From Verrucomicrobiota bacterium (GTDB lineage: Bacteria; Verrucomicrobiota; Verrucomicrobiia; Opitutales; Seribacteraceae): 11,688 nucleotides of DNA. The notes below the pieces were generated by a model, which worked only from the letters and a program-made list of their open reading frames with translations, made no database searches and was not told the DNA's origin. The stretch covers positions 1 through 11,688 of the forward strand of contig JACNJI010000475.1 of NCBI GenBank assembly GCA_014382645.1. The letters are read 5' to 3'. Positions within the stretch are counted from its first letter, which is position 1. Each line of letters begins with the position of its first letter. This document shows, piece after piece, positions 6,789 through 11,688 of this stretch. Both the position numbers and the translations under genes were made by a program.

Positions 6789-7682
6789 CTAGAGTTCCGG
6801 GTAGTGAGCAAGGCTTTCCTTGCTCTTGTCGACAACAAGGCTCAATTCCACTCGCCTGTTCTTATCGGGACGGTTCGGGAAGCGTTTGTTGGGCAAAGTG
6901 GAACCGTGCCCCTTCAATCCCTCCATCTTGGCCAAAAGGTCGCTATTTCCCCCTATCGGTGCTGTGGAGTAAGTCAAATGATCCAAAACCTCGTAAGCTT
7001 GATCCAGAGACATTTTCCACTCTGCCAGTTTAGCCTGATCAAAATCAGACAGTTTACTGTATTGGTTTACGGGAGAGGCGGAAGGATTTCGTATTAGATT
7101 GGCAAGTTGGCCTGCCCTTCCGTCGGGAAGATGATTGGTATGGGAATCGACCCGAGAAATAAGCAAATGCCTATCCAGTAACCAAGCCATTTGGTTAACC
7201 ACCTTGCGACCGAATGCGGTTAACTTGGGGGAAGACTGTTCGAAGAGAGGTTTATCGTCACCATGAAAAATAGTCACGTGTATGCGTTCATTCGCGACTT
7301 CGATTTGAATAGTTTCATCATCGAGTTCGTGCTGCCTTAGCGTAGCATACCAGTCCTTTGCAATCCGATGAAGAATATCTACGTCGATATTCGAGGTTTC
7401 ATCCGTATTGCGCATGGTGGTGTCCGAACGACCTACAATTTGATCCACCATACTACCGGGTCTAGCATCTTTCTGTTCGACAGGAGTTGATTTGGGTACG
7501 CCGGCCATATAAGGATCTCTAAAGAAGCGAGTGGTCGCAATAATGACTTCCTCGTCCTGCGAAAGAATCCAAAGGACAAGAAATAGAGACATCATCCCCG
7601 TGACGAAGTCAGCATAGGCTACCTTCCACGCCCCTCCATGACTTCCGGATCGACATTGACGAAAGATAGTAAATTGTTTCAT
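6789..7682 (-). CDS. motB: Flagellar stator protein MotB
   Basis: MotB is the peptidoglycan-anchored stator subunit that conducts ions with MotA. The N-terminal family block SHGGAWKVAYADFVTGMMSLFLVLWIL (14-40) contains the ion-binding Asp at residue 25 within the single membrane helix. A plug/linker region (about 45-110) follows. An OmpA-like peptidoglycan-binding domain runs from about 125 to 285: VTIFHGDDKPLFEQSSPKLTAFGRKVVNQMAWLL, then SHTN (180-183), WKMSLDQAYEVL (222-233) and NRRVELSLVV (275-284). The usual GHTD reads SHTN, and the usual LSxxRA Arg is Gln (Q228), so both commonly conserved ligand-contact residues are changed. There is also a longer loop at 185-220. The gene starts 28 bp after motA, with no strong Shine-Dalgarno motif. 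Confidence 0.93.
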   Translation of the reverse strand: MKQFTIFRQCRSGSHGGAWKVAYADFVTGMMSLFLVLWILSQDEEVIIATTRFFRDPYMAGVPKSTPVEQKDARPGSMVDQIVGRSDTTMRNTDETSNIDVDILHRIAKDWYATLRQHELDDETIQIEVANERIHVTIFHGDDKPLFEQSSPKLTAFGRKVVNQMAWLLDRHLLISRVDSHTNHLPDGRAGQLANLIRNPSASPVNQYSKLSDFDQAKLAEWKMSLDQAYEVLDHLTYSTAPIGGNSDLLAKMEGLKGHGSTLPNKRFPNRPDKNRRVELSLVVDKSKESLAHYPEL

Positions 7683-7710
7683 TTACTTAACTGTGCCCCA
7701 AAAGCGGTAA

Positions 7711-8571
7711 TTAAGCGCCCTTGGAGGCGTCCTTGCACATCTCCTCGAGTTCGTCGGCTGAAGGTTGAATTGCGGAACCAAGCGAACGACGCCCAATTTC
7801 AACCGCCATAATGGGAGACAGTCCAGTAGCAAATCCAGTAACGGAACGCTCCACAATACGAAAGTACAAGAATTCTTCTTGTTGATTTAGTTGTACAAGT
7901 TTGGCCAACGGTATCCCAATGCCATAAGCTAGGAAAATACCCAAGAAAGTTCCACTAAGCGCGGCAGCTACTTTGCCTCCTACGGCTTGGGGATCCTCCA
8001 AATTGGACATGGTATTAATAATTCCGAGAACCGCTGCCACGATGCCGACCCCCGGAAGTGCATCGGCAAGCATCTCGATCGCCTTGACGGAACGATTCGC
8101 CTCATCTTCGCGACTGTGAAGCTCCGATTTAAGGATGCCCCCGATCTCAGCAGGTTTGCACCGTCCGTCCACTATTGGGCGCAATGAATTGCAGAGAAAC
8201 TCGACCAAGCGAGCATCATTGAGAAAGGATGGGTATTTAGTGAAAATGGAGCTATTTTGAGCATCACTTACATGCTCGTCAAGAGCAGGAGTCCCCTTGC
8301 GTCGCCCAAGCATAAAGAGTTCGTAAAGCAAGACCAGCAAATCAATAAACTTGCCCTTGTTGGAGACGCCTCCCTTGAAGGCTTTTTTTATGTCGACGGA
8401 TAGACCGACAAGTACGGATTTGGGACTAGAAACAACGACAATGCCTAAGCCTATACCGCAGATAATAATTATCTCGCCGGGGTGAACAAGCATCATAGGG
8501 GCACCCCCCGCCAACACAAAGCCGCCGAGACATGACGCGAATACGATTATAATGCCAACTGCAAGAAGCAT
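7711..8571 (-). CDS. motA: Flagellar stator protein MotA
   Basis: MotA is the four-helix stator subunit that pushes on the rotor. Helix 1 is at about 1-22 and helix 2 at about 29-48. The cytoplasmic loop includes LYELFMLGRRKGTPALDEHV (82-101), with Arg90/91 and acidic residues 98/99 where E. coli has R90 and E98. Helix 3 contains ALPGVGIVAAVLGIINTM (171-188), with Pro173. Helix 4 (about 203-225) includes GTFLGIFLAYGIGIPLA, with Pro221. The C-terminal tail has AVEIGRRSLG, as in this family. At 286 residues it has the length of the E. coli-type MotA. The ATG is 2 bp after the fliA stop. Whether the stator uses protons or sodium cannot be read from the sequence by eye. Confidence 0.96.
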   Translation of the reverse strand: MLLAVGIIIVFASCLGGFVLAGGAPMMLVHPGEIIIICGIGLGIVVVSSPKSVLVGLSVDIKKAFKGGVSNKGKFIDLLVLLYELFMLGRRKGTPALDEHVSDAQNSSIFTKYPSFLNDARLVEFLCNSLRPIVDGRCKPAEIGGILKSELHSREDEANRSVKAIEMLADALPGVGIVAAVLGIINTMSNLEDPQAVGGKVAAALSGTFLGIFLAYGIGIPLAKLVQLNQQEEFLYFRIVERSVTGFATGLSPIMAVEIGRRSLGSAIQPSADELEEMCKDASKGA

Positions 8572-8573
8572 TG

Positions 8574-9413
8574 TTAAATCTTTATGTTGATTTGAGAAAG
8601 GGTTCGGAAATGACTTCGAAGACTAATAATTGTGTGAGACAGAATCTGGCTGATTCGCCCTTCGGTCAAGCCAAAGATTTGTGCAATTTCAGCCAACTTC
8701 ATCTCTTCGTAATAGTATAGGGCAAGAATCTTCTTCTGTTGATCAGGCAGTACCCTGATACGTTCCCTCAACAGGGAAACACGCTCGCGACTTTCCGTTT
8801 GTTCGAGTGCATCTGTCTCCGTAGGGTCGGAGAGAAAATCAGATAGAGTGCCTGGAGTTCCACCATCGCCGGCATTCGAATCAATTGGAGCATCCAGAGG
8901 GACGAAAGTGACTGGCTGAGTCTCCTTAAGTAGTTTACGGTATTCGTTCACATCGATGTTTAGCTCTTGGCGAACTTCATCCTCGCTGACGGGTCTTTTG
9001 TATTTGGACTCAAGTTCCGCTATGGTAGCCTGAAGAGATCGAGCCTTGGCCCGGTTGGCTCGAGGAAGGCAATCTATACGGCGCAGTTCGTCTAGAAGAG
9101 ATCCTTTGATGCGCAAGCCCGCGTAACTGCCAAACGATCGCCCCTTAGATGGGTTGAACTGGTTGACTGCTAGAACTAATGCCTTGGCTCCAATACCATA
9201 CAAGTCTTCCGATTCAACGGTATCCGGAAAGTGATGCCGCATGCGTGAGACGATTGATTTCACCAAGGGTAGATAGTTCTCAATGAGTTTCTCTCGCTCC
9301 TTTTCGTCACTCATGGTTCGCTTGTACAGGCGAGCAGCTTCACGAAGGCGATCCTCGGACGATATATTGATTCCTCCGGTGGAGCTTTGGGCAACTGTTG
9401 CTGGGAGACTCAT
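8574..9413 (-). CDS. fliA: RNA polymerase sigma-28 factor FliA/WhiG family
   Basis: FliA directs transcription of late flagellar and chemotaxis genes. Region 2 runs from about 42 to 112: ENYLPLVKSIVSRMRHHFPDTVESEDLYGIG, then FNPSKGRSFGSYAGLRIKGSLLDELRRID, matching the FliA/WhiG block 'F.P.RG..FE.YA..RIRGA.LDELR..D'. Region 3 (115-175) contains PRANRAKARSLQATIAELE. Region 4 (219-268) is RVLPDQQKKILALYYYEEMKLAEIAQIFGLTEGRISQIL, a helix-turn-helix that reads the -35 element. The linker between regions 3 and 4 (175-205) is acidic and Gly/Ser-rich. It lies before motA and after the small membrane protein gene, so it is co-transcribed with structural genes. No anti-sigma factor FlgM is encoded in this window. 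The ATG has no clear Shine-Dalgarno motif. Confidence 0.95.
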   Translation of the reverse strand: MSLPATVAQSSTGGINISSEDRLREAARLYKRTMSDEKEREKLIENYLPLVKSIVSRMRHHFPDTVESEDLYGIGAKALVLAVNQFNPSKGRSFGSYAGLRIKGSLLDELRRIDCLPRANRAKARSLQATIAELESKYKRPVSEDEVRQELNIDVNEYRKLLKETQPVTFVPLDAPIDSNAGDGGTPGTLSDFLSDPTETDALEQTESRERVSLLRERIRVLPDQQKKILALYYYEEMKLAEIAQIFGLTEGRISQILSHTIISLRSHFRTLSQINIKI

Positions 9414-9426
9414 GGAAAAATCAGAG

Positions 9427-9786
9427 CTAGACGGAAGTATTCACGCCAGGCTCAACGCCAGCGGCAGCTTCAGATGTGGCTTGCGCGGACGCTTGCACGG
9501 CGAGTTCCTCAGGGGTGGAATTACTTTTGGCGATCTCCGACAGTCCATGGGCTACATGACCAGAAGAATTCGCCTCACCCTCTCCAACGGAAGAAGTGCT
9601 TTCGAGTAAGGAACGCAGCAAAGTACCGAGAAGGAGACGTCCTCCAACACCGAGTATAAGACACCCGATACTTCCCCTCAAAAGAGCATCGAATGCATTA
9701 CCTGTCAGGATCCATCCCAACGAAAAGAATAATACGAACCCGGCAAATCCGCAGAGGCAAAAAAAGAAGCGAGCGTCGTTGTTCAT
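9427..9786 (-). CDS. Small two-helix membrane protein between flhF and fliA
   Basis: I do not recognise this 119-residue protein. Two hydrophobic segments are clear: about 7-28 (FFFCLCGFAGFVLFFSLGWIL) and about 36-57 (LRGSIGCLILGVGGRLLLGTLL), separated by a short loop. They are followed by a hydrophilic Ser/Glu/Ala-rich tail (60-119) that is probably disordered and, by the positive-inside rule (R50, R58), likely starts on the cytoplasmic side. The start ATG is 3 bp after the flhF stop, and the stop is 13 bp before fliA, so it is a firm operon member. In many bacteria this slot holds flhG, but this protein has no ATPase motif. A role in pole placement or motor assembly is conceivable but not shown. 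Confidence 0.72.
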   Translation of the reverse strand: MNNDARFFFCLCGFAGFVLFFSLGWILTGNAFDALLRGSIGCLILGVGGRLLLGTLLRSLLESTSSVGEGEANSSGHVAHGLSEIAKSNSTPEELAVQASAQATSEAAAGVEPGVNTSV

Positions 9787-9789
9787 TTG

Positions 9790-10926
9790 TTATGCGGAAC
9801 GACGACTTATTCCTCGAGGATAGAGTTGCTCGGGAAAAGTGCGGGCGATAAGTTGATTGAGAACGTTTGTGGAGAAGTCTCCCGTCACATTTTGTCCGTG
9901 ACACACACAGAGCGGCGTTAAACCACTACGTAAAACGACAGGCCAGAGCTTGGTCGAATTAGACAGTTCATCGAAGTGAGTGAGTGCCAAGTGGGTAGCT
10001 CCGAGAAGGGAAGAAAGCCGAATAACTTGATCAATCACTGCTCGATCATAAGCCGCGTTGACTACGATGACCCGGGTTTCGACATCAAGCAAGTCGAGGG
10101 TTTCACGCGTCTGAGTCCAGTCCTCCCGATGGCTTAGAGATATGCCTGGGAAATCCAGATAAAGCGGACTTTCATCGCTGACCTGAGGGATATTAGTGGG
10201 TTCGCGATAAAGTGTCACCCCAACGACTTCACAAAAAATCCGCAGGGCGTCATCCGGGTTAGGCACACCATTCTCAACCTTGAGAACATGGGGAACATGC
10301 TTGTTGATGAAAACTTCGTGGGCGATGAATTTGCAAAGGGTTGTGGTCTTCCCGACGCCCGGAGGACCAATCAATGCGATTCGATTAGAAGTCCCTTGGT
10401 TATCCAAAGCTCGATAGCGGTCGCTGAGCCCAACTGTAATTTCCTTCAGAGCATCCGCTAACGGCATGTCCTTCATCTCATCCCATCGAGCCCAAGCACG
10501 GAGATCGGAAAGCAAAGCAGGGTCGAAGCCAGCTCGCCCGAGCAAACGCATGACGTCGGAATCGTTCAAATCCTCTTCAGATAAAGAAGGTGGTCCCTCG
10601 GGCATACCCGGGTTGGGGGCAGCAATATCCGCAACCTGTGATTCAGGGATCAAGTCGACCTCGTTCGCAGAAAGACTTTCGGAGGAATCCAGTACCTCAT
10701 TCCCGAGTGCTCCCCCCTCGGGAGGAATTTCAGCAATGACTTCTAATTTCGGAGAGGAAATAAATTTGGCCAAGCCTTGACCACCTACTTGTCGCACAGA
10801 GATTACACGTGCTTCAGGACCAAGCTTGCGCTGAATGACTCGGACGGCTTCGTCCGCCGAGCGAACAATAATACGGTATTTCTTCCCCGTCTTGCGCTCG
10901 GTTTTTTCTTCAACAACAGTACTCAC
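9790..10926 (-). CDS. flhF: FlhF-like SRP-family GTPase with divergent G motifs
   Basis: FlhF is an SRP-type GTPase that sets flagellar position and number. The N-terminal B domain (16-68) fits: YRIIVRSADEAVRVIQRKLGPEARVISVRQVGG. A linker follows, with N-domain helices at about 120-175. The P-loop GPPGVGKTTTLCK (187-199) is intact. Other motifs are not: the usual TDTYR loop reads KVENGVPNPDD (216-226), DTAGR reads DFPGI (258-262), and TKLDE reads THFDE (316-320). The ending CHGQNVTGDF (342-351) corresponds to the family's GQxVPxD. The fold is therefore FlhF, but nucleotide hydrolysis may be weak or lost. The start is GTG, 21 bp after flhA, a common flhA-flhF order. Length 378 is normal. Confidence 0.88.
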   Translation of the reverse strand: MSTVVEEKTERKTGKKYRIIVRSADEAVRVIQRKLGPEARVISVRQVGGQGLAKFISSPKLEVIAEIPPEGGALGNEVLDSSESLSANEVDLIPESQVADIAAPNPGMPEGPPSLSEEDLNDSDVMRLLGRAGFDPALLSDLRAWARWDEMKDMPLADALKEITVGLSDRYRALDNQGTSNRIALIGPPGVGKTTTLCKFIAHEVFINKHVPHVLKVENGVPNPDDALRIFCEVVGVTLYREPTNIPQVSDESPLYLDFPGISLSHREDWTQTRETLDLLDVETRVIVVNAAYDRAVIDQVIRLSSLLGATHLALTHFDELSNSTKLWPVVLRSGLTPLCVCHGQNVTGDFSTNVLNQLIARTFPEQLYPRGISRRSA

Positions 10927-10947
10927 AAAATTTCCACAATAAAGTCG

Positions 10948-11688
10948 TTAGGCAGCTAACGCAGATTCCCCTTCGGGCTGAAATTGTCTATTTTCTTCCA
11001 TGGCTTGGGTAATCTCTTCAGGCAAAGACTGCTCCGGTAGAGCGATGGCGCCAAAAGGCTCGATAATCGTTTCGGCAGGTAGTTCCTGGTAGGCGATCAC
11101 CGCAAGCTGAGGATAGGAGGGTTCCATAAAGCGACGGAACGCCAGCCTTAGTTCCGAAGTCGTCACAATTACGGGCGTAAGACCTTGTTCCATCATCTCT
11201 TTAATCTTTGGCTCCATTTCACCCACAATTCCCTCGGTCAGGGGGGGATCCATCGAGAGTCCGATATCAAACTGGCTTCTTTTAACGCGAGAAATCAGAA
11301 TTTGCTCCAATCGGGGCTCGAACGTCATGGCAAGAAGCTTACCAGGCTCTATTTCGTAATCCTTTACGAAGTACATGCCAAGCCTTTTGCGAGTCTGCTC
11401 GGATAGGTCGTCAGGATTCTTGGTGATGCTCGCCATATCGGCAATCGTCTCTAAGATTAGCGTTAGATTCTTAATTGGAACTCTTTCGCGCAAGAGATTT
11501 TGCAATGTTCGTTGGATAATCCCTATAGTAACGAGATCCGGAAGCAATTCACTGACGAGAGTCGGATTCCGTTCTTTGACCAGATCGATTAACTGCTGGG
11601 TACCCTCTCGTTCGAGGATAAGGTATGCATTCTTCTTAAGAATATCGGAAAGATGCGTAACAAGAACAGATGAAGGATCGACCACTGT
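10948..11688 (-). CDS. flhA: Flagellar export gate protein FlhA, C-terminal cytoplasmic part
   Basis: FlhA is the large export-gate protein of the flagellar type III system; its C-terminal domain docks chaperone-substrate complexes such as FlgN-FlgK. The frame is open to the window edge, so only the last ~246 residues are present. The visible block begins TVVDP-like, with VDPSSVLVTHLSDILKKNAY, then LVSELLPDLVTIGIIQRTLQNLLRERVPIKNLTLILETIADMA, which is the signature of the FlhA/SctV cytoplasmic domain. It continues with LEPGK-like and MTFEPRLEQIL, then GLTPVIVTTSELRLAFRRFMEP and AVIAYQELPAETIIEPFGAIAL. The membrane domain lies outside the window. The stop is 21 bp before flhF. The acidic tail (EEITQAMEENRQFQPEGE) extends beyond the last family strand. 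Confidence 0.96.
   Translation of the reverse strand, partial: TVVDPSSVLVTHLSDILKKNAYLILEREGTQQLIDLVKERNPTLVSELLPDLVTIGIIQRTLQNLLRERVPIKNLTLILETIADMASITKNPDDLSEQTRKRLGMYFVKDYEIEPGKLLAMTFEPRLEQILISRVKRSQFDIGLSMDPPLTEGIVGEMEPKIKEMMEQGLTPVIVTTSELRLAFRRFMEPSYPQLAVIAYQELPAETIIEPFGAIALPEQSLPEEITQAMEENRQFQPEGESALAA

Overview
This window is a single, tightly packed flagellar gene cluster, with every gene on the minus strand. In transcription order (right to left) it reads: flhA (3' part only), flhF, a small two-helix membrane protein, fliA (sigma-28), motA, motB, an unrecognised 94-residue protein, flgF, flgG, flgA, flgH, flgI, a flgJ-type rod-binding protein, flgN and flgK (broken or cut at the left edge). 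Genes overlap or lie within 58 bp of each other, apart from one 140-bp gap before flgF. The layout therefore looks like one long operon with one plausible internal promoter.

FlgA, FlgH and FlgI (P-ring chaperone, L-ring and P-ring) show that the flagellum crosses an outer membrane, so the host is a motile diderm. Base composition is roughly balanced. Shine-Dalgarno motifs are weak or absent before most genes, and several starts are GTG. The gene order and divergent sequences suggest a member of the PVC group, perhaps Verrucomicrobiota. That placement is an inference without database support.

Region by region: 10948-11688 is the cytoplasmic export-gate domain of FlhA. 9427-10926 holds FlhF and the small membrane protein, which sits where many bacteria carry flhG. 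6789-9413 holds the flagellar sigma factor and the proton- or sodium-driven stator pair. 6475-6759 is the orphan protein. 6335-6474 is non-coding and holds sigma-28-like and sigma-54-like motifs. 2143-6334 encodes the distal rod, the P/L rings and their chaperone. 47-2131 encodes the rod-binding scaffold, the hook-filament junction chaperone and the junction protein FlgK.

No new defence, mobile or RNA system is visible. The most unusual points lie within the flagellar parts: an FlhF with degraded GTPase motifs and no FlhG beside it; a MotB whose two usual peptidoglycan-contact residues are both substituted; a FlgH without a normal lipobox; an unusual Gly-rich insertion in FlgK; and two uncharacterised small genes. 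The first ~120 bases are about 83% G+C and coincide with premature termination of flgK, which may be a contig-end sequence artefact.
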